Assembly: GCA_030603275.1 (NCBI GenBank)
Contig: JAUVYB010000003.1
Span: forward strand, 1-64,000
Reading direction: 5' to 3'
DNA: 64,000 bases
Source: Deltaproteobacteria bacterium
GTDB lineage: Bacteria; Chloroflexota; Dehalococcoidia; Dehalococcoidales; BS750m-G39
The translations under genes and the position numbers were made by a program. Of the stretch, positions 20,200 through 28,807 are shown one piece after another (the stretch's first letter is position 1; every line of letters starts with the position of its first letter). The notes under the pieces were generated by a model that worked only from the letters and a program-made list of their open reading frames with translations, did not search any database and was not told where the DNA came from.

Positions 20200-21097
20200 C
20201 GTGGACGGCATCCTCAATATTAATAAACCCCCGGGCAGGACCTCTTTCAGCATAGTCTCTTTCGTTAAGCGGTTGAGCGGGGTAAGGCGTGTGGGACATG
20301 CCGGCACCCTGGACCCGGCTGCCGCCGGTGTCTTACCGGTCTGCCTGGGGCAGGGCAGGCGCGTTGTTCCCTTTTTGCACGATACCGCCAAGGTCTATAA
20401 GGCTCAAGTGGAGTTTGGTGTAACCACCGATAGCTATGACGCCACCGGCAAAATCACCGCTACCGGAGACCCCACCGGCCTGAGCCGTCAACATTTATTG
20501 TCAGCCCTTGATTCCTTTCGCGGTCTGATACAGCAGACGCCACCCATGTACAGTGCTGTAAAGCACGGTGGCAGGCCGCTCTATGAGCTGGCGCGCGCCG
20601 GTATTGAGGTGGAGAGGAAAAGCCGTACGGTGCAGATTTACCGCCTGGAGCTCAGGCGCTGGCAGCCGCCGGTAGCCACTATAGAGGTAGAGTGCAGCAA
20701 GGGCACCTATATCCGCTCGCTGGCTTATGATTTAGGTCAGCTTCTGGGCTGTGGCGCTCATTTAAAGAGCCTCACCCGCCTTAAGTACGGCTGTTTTAGC
20801 CTTGAAGACGCCGTTTCACTGCCACAGCTTGAGGACGGCTTCCGCCACGGCTACTGGCAGCAATTTGTCTATCCCATAGACATTGTCTTTCAGGACTGGG
20901 CGGCGGTGGTGGTTGATGATGCCGCCGCCGCAGATGTCAGGAACGGACGCCCCGTGGAGTTAAAGCCTGGTGATGATTTTCAGCCGGGAGTGGGCCGCTT
21001 GCGTGTCTATAACGGTGATGGCCGTTTCCTGGGGGTGCTTCAGTTCAATAGGGAAAAGGGGCAGTGGTGGCCGGGGAAGGTCTTTAATACCACTTGA
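20192..21097 (+). CDS. truB: tRNA pseudouridine(55) synthase
   Basis: DGILNINKPPGRTSF; VGHAGTLDPAAAGVLPVCLG. Confidence 0.96.
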   Translation: MTSVDGILNINKPPGRTSFSIVSFVKRLSGVRRVGHAGTLDPAAAGVLPVCLGQGRRVVPFLHDTAKVYKAQVEFGVTTDSYDATGKITATGDPTGLSRQHLLSALDSFRGLIQQTPPMYSAVKHGGRPLYELARAGIEVERKSRTVQIYRLELRRWQPPVATIEVECSKGTYIRSLAYDLGQLLGCGAHLKSLTRLKYGCFSLEDAVSLPQLEDGFRHGYWQQFVYPIDIVFQDWAAVVVDDAAAADVRNGRPVELKPGDDFQPGVGRLRVYNGDGRFLGVLQFNREKGQWWPGKVFNTT

Positions 21098-21154
21098 CAG
21101 TCTGCCCATAATAGGGGTATATTGCAACGGATGCCCATAAGGAGGTGACTTAGA

Positions 21155-21295
21155 TTGCAGGCCTATTGTTTTAAGTGTCGCAAGAAGGTAGATATAAAGA
21201 ATCCGCAGCGGGTCACCCTTAAGAATGGCCGGCCGGCCACACAGGGGGTTTGCCCGGGGTGCGGGACTAAAGTATTTAGAATTGGCCGAAGCTAA
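21155..21295 (+). CDS. Small zinc-ribbon protein (DUF5679-like), 46 aa; absent from the ORF track
   Basis: TTG start after GGAGGTG; reads MQAYCFKCRKKVDIKNPQRVTLKNGRPATQGVCPGCGTKVFRIGRS* with two CxxC pairs. Confidence 0.8.
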   Translation: MQAYCFKCRKKVDIKNPQRVTLKNGRPATQGVCPGCGTKVFRIGRS

Positions 21296-21469
21296 TCGCC
21301 TTAAGCTCTAGACGAGGTAAGCAAATCCTCTTTAGTATAGATACCGGAGTACGGTTCCCACTTGCGGTGGCAAGGAGAGAGTGCTCAGCGAGCAGGTTCT
21401 GGAAGCGCTATTCTCAGCAGATATTATTTGGTTATAGTTTCTACTGTCTGTAAAGGAGGCAATTCAACC

Positions 21470-22564
21470 TTGGGCAAGGTAAATGTAGCAATAATAGGGG
21501 TGGGCAACTGCGCCTCCTCCCTGGTTCAGGGCGTTCAATACTATAAGCAAGCCAAAGATAACGAATTTGTTCCCGGGCTGATGCATGTTAATCTCGGTGG
21601 GTATCATATCAGTGATATCAACTTCGTGGCTGCCTTTGATATTGATAAGAATAAAGTAGGCAAGGATATAGCCCAGGCTATTTTTACCCCACCCAACAAC
21701 ACCTTCAAGTTTAGTGAGGTGCCCGCCACCGGGGTTAAGGTTCAGCGGGGGATGACCCATGACGGGCTGGGGTTTTATCTGTCGCAGATAATAGAGAAGG
21801 CGCCGGGCCCCACCGCTGACATCGTTAAGATTCTAAAAGAAACCAAGACCGATGTGGTTATTAACTACCTGCCGGTGGGCAGCGAAGAGGCCACCAAGTG
21901 GTACGTTGAGCAGGTATTGGCCGCCGGCTGCGGCCTTATAAACTGCATACCGGTTTTCATCGCCCGGGAGAAGTACTGGCAGCGGCGCTTTGAGCAGAAA
22001 GGGCTGCCGGTTATCGGTGATGATATCAAATCTCAGGTGGGGGCAACCATTGTCCACCGTGTTCTCACCCGGCTGTTCCGGGACCGCGGCGTCAGGCTGG
22101 AGCGGACCTATCAGTTGAATTTCGGCGGCAACACTGATTTTTACAATATGCTGGAGAGGACGCGGCTGGAGTCCAAGAAGATATCCAAGACCAACTCGGT
22201 CACCTCCCAGCTTGATTACCAGCTTGACCCGGATAATATTCACGTCGGCCCCAGCGATTATGTCCCCTGGTTGGAGGACCGTAAGTTCTGCCATATCAAG
22301 ATGGAGGGAAGAACGTTTGGCGACGTTCCCCTCAATGTGGAGCTGAAACTTGAGGTGTGGGACAGCCCCAACTCGGCCGGGGTGGTTATTGATGCTATAA
22401 GGTGCTGCAAACTCGCCCTCGACCGTAGGCTTAAAGGATCACTGGAGGCTCCCTCGTCTTACTTTATGAAATCGCCGCCGGTTCAGTATACCGATGACCA
22501 GGCTCACCAGATGGTGGAAGAGTTTATTACCACCAATCAGCCTGCGGCGAGCGCGCCCGTTTAA
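21470..22564 (+). CDS. Inositol-3-phosphate synthase; start moved from 21362 to TTG 21470 after AAAGGAGG
   Basis: [52 protein letters not shown]. Confidence 0.92.
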   Translation: MGKVNVAIIGVGNCASSLVQGVQYYKQAKDNEFVPGLMHVNLGGYHISDINFVAAFDIDKNKVGKDIAQAIFTPPNNTFKFSEVPATGVKVQRGMTHDGLGFYLSQIIEKAPGPTADIVKILKETKTDVVINYLPVGSEEATKWYVEQVLAAGCGLINCIPVFIAREKYWQRRFEQKGLPVIGDDIKSQVGATIVHRVLTRLFRDRGVRLERTYQLNFGGNTDFYNMLERTRLESKKISKTNSVTSQLDYQLDPDNIHVGPSDYVPWLEDRKFCHIKMEGRTFGDVPLNVELKLEVWDSPNSAGVVIDAIRCCKLALDRRLKGSLEAPSSYFMKSPPVQYTDDQAHQMVEEFITTNQPAASAPV

Positions 22565-22596
22565 TTGATTTTCCACGGAGGTATTAGGCGGCTACG

Positions 22597-23772
22597 GTGA
22601 AGATAGCATTAGTCTCTCCGTATGATTTTGCCCATCCTGGCGGTGTAATTCTACATATTGCCTATCTGGAGCGCTACTTTACCAAGATGGGGCACGAGGT
22701 TAAGGTTATTGCCCCCGCCTCCCGGGCTATCCCCGACTTTGGCGACCGGTTTATCCCCATAGGCAGGCCCCGCCCCATTCCCAGCAGCGGCTCTATTGCC
22801 CGGGTTACCGTATCAATCTGGTTGGCCCCTAAAATAAGGGCTGTACTCGAGCAGGAGAAGTTTGATATTATTCATTTTCATGAGCCTTTAATGCCCATGT
22901 TATGCACCTCTGTGCTTCGCTTGTCAAAGACGGCCAATGTCGGCACCTTTCACGCCTGCCATGGCAAACCGGGCTACAATTTCGCCCGGCCTGTAGGCAA
23001 GTGGATTCTGCGGCGGTGGTTCCGCAAGCTTGACGGCAAGATTGCGGTCTCCAATCCGGCTATGGAGTTCGCCAGCGAGCACTTTCCCGGCTACTATAAT
23101 ATTATTCCCAACGGGGTGGATGTGGAGCATTTCTCCCCCGATATATCTCCTATTGAAGAATTTGACGATGGCAAGCTCAATATTCTCTTTGTCAGCCGTC
23201 TGGAGAAGAGAAAAGGCTTAAACCACCTGCTGCAGGCTTTCAAGCAGGTCAAAGAGGAGGTTCCCAATTCCCGGCTTATTGTCGTTGGCCCCGGCACCAG
23301 GCTGCGCCGCAGGTATGAGAGATATGTGGCCAGGAGCGGTCTCAAGGATGTTGTCTTTGTTGGCCTGGTCAGCTATGACGAGTTGCCACGCTATTATAAG
23401 ACCGCCGATGTCTTCTGTGCCCCGGCCATAGGCTCGGAGAGCTTCGGCATCATTCTGCTTGAGGCTATGGCGCTGGGCAAGCCAATTGTCGCCTCAAATA
23501 TAGAAGGTTATGCCAGCGTGATAAGCCATGGCGTTGACGGGTTATTGGTACCGCCGGCAGATAAGGATAAATTAGCCCAGGCTCTAATTGCTCTCCTCAA
23601 TGACAAGGCGCTGCGGCAGGAGATGGGCGCCAGGGGGAGGATTAAAGCCCTGGAGCATAGCTGGGAGCGCATTGCCCGGCGGGTTTTCGCTTACTACGTG
23701 AGGATATTAGGCGAGCCGCCCTGGAACAAAAAGTTCCCCGAATTTCAAGAGACGGCTGTTTCGGTTAAGTGA
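22597..23772 (+). CDS. Glycosyltransferase family 4, PimA-like
   Basis: IALVSPYDFAHPGGVILHI; IPNGVDVEHFSP; FVSRLEKRKGLNHLLQAF; ESFGIILLEAMALGKPIVAS. Confidence 0.85.
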   Translation: MKIALVSPYDFAHPGGVILHIAYLERYFTKMGHEVKVIAPASRAIPDFGDRFIPIGRPRPIPSSGSIARVTVSIWLAPKIRAVLEQEKFDIIHFHEPLMPMLCTSVLRLSKTANVGTFHACHGKPGYNFARPVGKWILRRWFRKLDGKIAVSNPAMEFASEHFPGYYNIIPNGVDVEHFSPDISPIEEFDDGKLNILFVSRLEKRKGLNHLLQAFKQVKEEVPNSRLIVVGPGTRLRRRYERYVARSGLKDVVFVGLVSYDELPRYYKTADVFCAPAIGSESFGIILLEAMALGKPIVASNIEGYASVISHGVDGLLVPPADKDKLAQALIALLNDKALRQEMGARGRIKALEHSWERIARRVFAYYVRILGEPPWNKKFPEFQETAVSVK

Positions 23773-23872
23773 GAGCGGGAGTAGTCCGGTTAGTAAAGTT
23801 TCATCAAAATCGCCATCAAAAATAAATCTGCCCCGGTTCCGCAGCTCCGTAGCCTCGCGGTTTACCGGGCCG

Positions 23873-24418
23873 GTGGTGCGGGTTTTAGCCAGGACGCCTG
23901 TGACCCCCAATTTCTTAAGCTGGTCCGGCTTTATCCTGGCCCTGGGGGCGGCGGCGCTGATTGTCACCGGCTACCCTCTGGCCGCCGGCATTGTGGTGCT
24001 TGTGGCCGGCTTCTTTGATATTTTAGACGGGGCGCTGGCCCGCCTCATTAAAAGGGTCACCCCCTTCGGCGCTGTTCTTGATGCAACCCTGGACCGTCTG
24101 TCGGAGGGAGCAATCCTGCTGGCTATTCTGGCCGTGTATGCCATCCAGCAGTCGTTGCCTGGGGTACTATTGGTCGGCGCCGCCCTTATTACTTCACAGC
24201 TGGTGAGCTATATCAGGGCCAGGGCGGAAGCACAGGGCCTGGAGTGCAAGGCGGGCATATTTACCCGGGCGGAGAGGGTGGTAATACTGGCGCTGGGTCT
24301 GCTACTGAGTTACTTTACCCCGGCGCTGCTCATCGCCCTGGCCATTATCGTGGTATTCAGCCTGGTTACGATTATTCAGCGGGTAGTCGATGTATGGCGG
24401 CAAAAACCCCCCGCCTAG
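23873..24418 (+). CDS. CDP-alcohol phosphatidyltransferase (PgsA/PIS-like); true N-terminus possibly further upstream
   Basis: DILDGALARLIKRVTPFGAVLDATLDRLSEG matches the D(G)-D(G)AR-G-D-D family signature. Confidence 0.9.
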   Translation: MVRVLARTPVTPNFLSWSGFILALGAAALIVTGYPLAAGIVVLVAGFFDILDGALARLIKRVTPFGAVLDATLDRLSEGAILLAILAVYAIQQSLPGVLLVGAALITSQLVSYIRARAEAQGLECKAGIFTRAERVVILALGLLLSYFTPALLIALAIIVVFSLVTIIQRVVDVWRQKPPA

Positions 24419-24493
24419 CCCTTTTATTTGGGGCGCGGTTTATGTTATAAGTTAACGGGAAATTTTTAGCCTTTGTGCTTAATGGAGGAAATA

Positions 24494-25777
24494 ATGCCGG
24501 TTGTTGCTATTGTCGGAGCTCAGTGGGGTGATGAAGGTAAGGGAAGGGTGGTTGACATGCTGGCCCAGCAGGCCAAGATGGTAGTCCGTTTTTCCGGCGG
24601 TGATAATGCCGGTCATTCCGTGGTTAACCCCCACGGCGAGTTTAAATTACACCTTATTCCCTCGGGCATCTTTGACCCCGGGGTGGTATGCATCATCGCT
24701 AATGGGGTGGTGATTAACCCCGGTGTGTTAATCGGCGAGATTGACCGCTTAAACGAGCGCGGGGTGGATACCAGCCAGCTGTTTATCAGCGACCGGGCTC
24801 ACCTGATTATGCCCTATCACCTTCTCCTGGACGGTCTGGAGGAGGAGGCGCGCGGTGGCAAGGCGCTGGGCACAACCCTCAAGGGGGTAGGCCCCGCCTT
24901 TACCGATAAAGCCGCCCGGCTGGGCGTCAGGGCCGGCGACCTCCTGGATAAAAAGGCTTTAAAAGAGCGTCTTGGCACTGTACTGGAATACAAGAATGTC
25001 ATTCTGACCAGGGTCTACGGGGTTAAACCGCTGTCACTGGAAGAGGTCTATACCCAGTACTGCCAGTATGGGGAGCGTCTTGCGCCTCATATACGGGAGA
25101 CGACTGTCATGATGGATGAGGCGTTGGGCCGGGGGGAGATGGTGATACTGGAGGGGGCTCAGGGGGCTTTGCTCGACCCCGATTTCGGCACCTATCCTTA
25201 TACCACCTCATCCTCCCCTCTGGTGGGGGGAGCTTGCCTGGGGGCGGGCTTAAGCCCTACCAAACTCGACCGTGCTCTGGGTGTCTACAAGGCCTACTGC
25301 AGCCGGGTAGGCAGCGGTCCCATGCCCACCGAACTAAAGGATGAAACCGGTGACCTGATTCGGGAAAGGGCGCATGAGTACGGCACCACCACCGGACGGC
25401 CGCGCCGCTGCGGCTGGTTTGATGCCGTTGCCGCCCGCTTCAGCAGCCGGATTAACGGCTTAACCGGTGCGGTGGTCACCCGCCTTGATATACTGGATAT
25501 ACTGCCCAGCCTCAAGGTATGCGTCGGCTACGAATTGGACGGGAAGACGATTGATTATTTCCCGGCCAGCGTTACCGCCCTGGCCCGTTGTAAACCCGTC
25601 TATGAGGAACTGCCCGGCTGGCAGGCGCCGACCACCGATATCCGTAGCTACGACCAGCTGCCCAGTGAAGCCCGCCGCTATATTAGCCGCCTGGAAGAGC
25701 TTATCTCCTGCCCGGTGAGCCTTATCTGCGTGGGGCCGGAGCGGGCGCAGGCCATCGAAAAGACGCCCATCTTTTAG
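24494..25777 (+). CDS. purA: Adenylosuccinate synthase; start at ATG 24494 after TGGAGG
   Basis: VAIVGAQWGDEGKGRVVDML; GTTTGRPRRCGWFD. Confidence 0.96.
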   Translation: MPVVAIVGAQWGDEGKGRVVDMLAQQAKMVVRFSGGDNAGHSVVNPHGEFKLHLIPSGIFDPGVVCIIANGVVINPGVLIGEIDRLNERGVDTSQLFISDRAHLIMPYHLLLDGLEEEARGGKALGTTLKGVGPAFTDKAARLGVRAGDLLDKKALKERLGTVLEYKNVILTRVYGVKPLSLEEVYTQYCQYGERLAPHIRETTVMMDEALGRGEMVILEGAQGALLDPDFGTYPYTTSSSPLVGGACLGAGLSPTKLDRALGVYKAYCSRVGSGPMPTELKDETGDLIRERAHEYGTTTGRPRRCGWFDAVAARFSSRINGLTGAVVTRLDILDILPSLKVCVGYELDGKTIDYFPASVTALARCKPVYEELPGWQAPTTDIRSYDQLPSEARRYISRLEELISCPVSLICVGPERAQAIEKTPIF

Positions 25778-25805
25778 AGCAATTTATCAACCTTACCCCC
25801 TGTAT

Positions 25806-25842
25806 CCCCCTCTCCAAGAATGGAGAGGGGGAAGATTTTTTT
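25806..25842. terminator. Terminator-like copy of the intergenic hairpin repeat downstream of purA
   Basis: CCCCCTCTCC-aagaat-GGAGAGGGGG then AAGATTTTTTT. Confidence 0.75.
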
Positions 25843-26060
25843 CTAAGAAGAGGGGGCTTCGCCCCCTCTTAAACACCCCTTAAAAGGGGGGAAGGGGGTG
25901 AGCCCGCCGCCAAATGAGGGTGGGGCGAAAAGAGAAGTGTTAGAAGCGCATACGGGGCCCCCGAAAAAACAAAGTTTTTTTGGGGTAAAAGATTATGAGG
26001 GTGGGAGGGTGGGAAATAATACTTACGCTAAAAATGCGGTGGGGTTAGGTAAATTTAATT

Positions 26061-26080
26061 TAAGTTAAGTTAAGTTAAGT
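26061..26080 (+). repeat. Pentanucleotide tandem repeat (TAAGT)4
   Basis: TAAGTTAAGTTAAGTTAAGT read directly. Confidence 0.9.
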
Positions 26081-26088
26081 TAATGCCC

Positions 26089-26979
26089 CTATACCGGCAA
26101 ATCAATCTGATATTTCTTCAGCGTCTCTATGATTTGAGCGGCTGATTTTTCACCGGCCTCAACCAGGGGCAAACGGGGCCTGCCCACATTGAAGCCGAGG
26201 TGGTTAAGGGCGTATTTCAGCGGCGCCGGGTTAGGCTCGATAAAGAGCACGTCCACCAGCGGCAGCAGGTGGCGGTGAATAGCCGCCGCTTCGGCGATTT
26301 TGCTATTTAGAATATAGTTCATCATCTGCTTAATCTGCCTGCCCACCAGGTGCGTGGTAACGCCGATGGTACCATAGCCGCCGAGGGCCATGATGGCAAA
26401 GGTATCGTTATCATTGCCGCTCCAGATGCGGAAGTCCTTGCTGGCGTTATTGAGGGTATGAGCCACCAGGCCCATGTCGCCGCTGGCTTCTTTGACGCCG
26501 ACGATGTTATCAATCCGGCTCAGCCTGACGATGGTTTCCACCGTCATCTTGATGACCACGCGGCCAGGTATATTATACATTATGATAGGCAGGCTGGTGT
26601 TTTCGGCGATGGTCTTGAAGTGCTGGTAAATGCCCTCTTGAGTGGGCTTATTATAATAGGGGACGACCGATAGGCAGCCGTCAACCCCTATTTTCTCGGC
26701 GGCTTTAGTGGCTGACACGGCTTCGGCGGTGCTGTTACTGCCGGTGTAGGCAATAATGGTTCCCCGCCCCCCCAGTGCCGATTTCACCTCGGTAAACAGG
26801 CGTGCTTCCTCCTCCCGGACCAGCGTCGGCGACTCGCCGGTGGTAGCCGCTACCACAACGCCGTCGCTCCCCGATTCGAGTAAGGCTAGGGCCAGCTTTT
26901 TAGCCTGTTCATAGTTAACCGCCCCCTTTTCGTCGAAAGGGGTTACCATAGCCGTCAGTAATCGTCCCAGCTCCTTCAT
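26089..26979 (-). CDS. dapA: 4-hydroxy-tetrahydrodipicolinate synthase
   Basis: GRLLTAMVTPFD; GTTGES-like AATTGESPTL; YNIPGRVVIKM. Confidence 0.95.
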   Translation of the reverse strand: MKELGRLLTAMVTPFDEKGAVNYEQAKKLALALLESGSDGVVVAATTGESPTLVREEEARLFTEVKSALGGRGTIIAYTGSNSTAEAVSATKAAEKIGVDGCLSVVPYYNKPTQEGIYQHFKTIAENTSLPIIMYNIPGRVVIKMTVETIVRLSRIDNIVGVKEASGDMGLVAHTLNNASKDFRIWSGNDNDTFAIMALGGYGTIGVTTHLVGRQIKQMMNYILNSKIAEAAAIHRHLLPLVDVLFIEPNPAPLKYALNHLGFNVGRPRLPLVEAGEKSAAQIIETLKKYQIDLPV

Positions 26980-28010
26980 TTCCCTGCCTCCCCGGGATGC
27001 AGCCAGTCCCTTTTAATCAGCTCTTCGGCAATCTGGACGGTATTCAGCGCAGCTCCCTTGCGCAGGTTATCGGCGACGACCCACATAACTAGGCCGTTGG
27101 GGTGAGAGACATCGCGGTGAATACGCCCGACGAAGACATCATCGGTGCCGGCGGCTGACCAGGGCTGGGGGTAGAGGCTGATGCCCGGGTCATCCAGCAC
27201 CTTGACCCCCGGCGCCTGGGCGAGGATACGCTTGGCGTCATCAGGAGCCATCGGCTGGGAGAATTCTATGTGAAGTGCCTCGCTATGCCCGATAAATACC
27301 GGCACCCGCACGCAGACCGCCGAGATGGCGATATCCGGGGCATGCATTATCTTCCTGGTCTCCTCCACCATCTTCCACTCCTCTTTGGTGTAGTCGTTAT
27401 CCAGGAAGACATCTATCTCCGGCAGTACATTAAAGGCTATCTGGTGGGGATAAACGTGGGGGACGGTGTTCTGTCCCTCCAGCACCTGCTTGGATTGTTC
27501 GGTAAGCTCCTCAACGGCGGCGGAGCCGGTGCCCGATACCGCCTGGTAGGTAACGGCCACGATGCGCTTTATGGGGTTGACCTTGTGCAGCGGGTTTAGC
27601 GCCACCACCAGTTGAATAGTGGAGCAGTTAGGATTGGCGATAATCCCCTTATGCAGTTTAATGTCTTCAGGGTTGACCTCGGGCACTACCAGAGGCACCT
27701 TGGTCTCCATACGGAAGGCCGAGCTATTATCAACCACCACCGCCCCGGCCTGGGCGGCTAGGGGTGAAAAGTAGCGGCTTATCTCCGCCCCCGCCGAAAA
27801 GAGGGCGATATCCACGTCCTTAAATGAGGCGGGCGCCGTTTCCTTGACCACCAGCTCACGGTGGTTGACAAACAGCTTCTTACCCGCCGAGCGGTCGGAT
27901 GCCAGGAGCTCAATGGAATTCATGGGGAAATCCCGCTGCTCCAGTATCTTGATGAACTCCTGCCCCACCAGCCCGGTAGCGCCGACTACAGCTACTTTGA
28001 GTCCCTTCAT
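26976..28010 (-). CDS. asd: Aspartate-semialdehyde dehydrogenase
   Basis: VAVVGATGLVGQEFIKIL; NPNCSTIQLV; YQAVSGTGSAAVEEL. Confidence 0.95.
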   Translation of the reverse strand: MKGLKVAVVGATGLVGQEFIKILEQRDFPMNSIELLASDRSAGKKLFVNHRELVVKETAPASFKDVDIALFSAGAEISRYFSPLAAQAGAVVVDNSSAFRMETKVPLVVPEVNPEDIKLHKGIIANPNCSTIQLVVALNPLHKVNPIKRIVAVTYQAVSGTGSAAVEELTEQSKQVLEGQNTVPHVYPHQIAFNVLPEIDVFLDNDYTKEEWKMVEETRKIMHAPDIAISAVCVRVPVFIGHSEALHIEFSQPMAPDDAKRILAQAPGVKVLDDPGISLYPQPWSAAGTDDVFVGRIHRDVSHPNGLVMWVVADNLRKGAALNTVQIAEELIKRDWLHPGEAGK

Positions 28011-28807
28011 GGCTCTTTCTCCAGACCAAGCAAAGTCTCTAGGCCATAGACCAGCCCTTTAAGCTTGACCACTTCTCTTATGGCCAGCATGACCCCGGGC
28101 ATATAACACTCACGCCCGATAGTATCATGCCGTATTTTCAGCGTTTGCCCCGCCCCGCCCAGGAGCACCTCCTGGTGAGCCAGCAGACCGGGCAGGCGCA
28201 CGCTGTGAATACTGATACCTTTAACCTGTTCCCCCCGCCCGGCTGTACTCTTCCCCTCCGGGGTGGAGAACGGTTTGCCCCTGGCTTTGGCCATAGCCTT
28301 GGCGGTGGAAAGGGCTGTCCCCGAAGGCGCATCAGCCTTCAGGTGGTGGTGCAGCTCAATAATCTCGGCAAAGTCAAAGTATTTGCCGGCTATCCTGGCC
28401 AGGTGCATCATCAGCACCGCGCCCAGAGCGAAGTTAGGCACCACCGCCACCCCCACCCCCCTGGCCTGCGCCAGACGGTCAATCTCTTTAATATCGTCAC
28501 TGGTAAGCCCGCTGGTGCCTATCACCAGGTTAACCCCCCGTTCGGCGGATAGGCGCACCGCCGGCATCACGGCACTGGCTGTGCTGAAATCAACCACCAC
28601 CTCCGGACGTGCGGCGCTGATAATCTCATCAAGGTTCCGGGAGAGGGGCACCGTGCCCGAGCCATCGGGCAGAGGCAGCTCATCTTTAGCCGCCTTTATA
28701 TCTACCGCCCCCACCAGCTGCATGTCGGGCTCACGGCACAGGGCATCGACCAGTGTCTGCCCCATTCTGCCCATGGCGCCGTAAACAGCTACCTTTATCG
28801 GATTCAT
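28007..28807 (-). CDS. dapB: 4-hydroxy-tetrahydrodipicolinate reductase
   Basis: VAVYGAMGRMGQTLVDAL; ELHHHLKADAPSGTALSTA. Confidence 0.95.
   Translation of the reverse strand: MNPIKVAVYGAMGRMGQTLVDALCREPDMQLVGAVDIKAAKDELPLPDGSGTVPLSRNLDEIISAARPEVVVDFSTASAVMPAVRLSAERGVNLVIGTSGLTSDDIKEIDRLAQARGVGVAVVPNFALGAVLMMHLARIAGKYFDFAEIIELHHHLKADAPSGTALSTAKAMAKARGKPFSTPEGKSTAGRGEQVKGISIHSVRLPGLLAHQEVLLGGAGQTLKIRHDTIGRECYMPGVMLAIREVVKLKGLVYGLETLLGLEKEP

Noticed and set aside
21300-21470. T-box or known riboswitch upstream of inositol-phosphate synthase
   Set aside because: No T-box consensus or other recognisable riboswitch core; kept only as a weak structured-leader observation.
26056-26084. Short tandem repeats considered as a CRISPR array
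   Set aside because: Unit is 5 bp with no spacers and no cas genes in the window.
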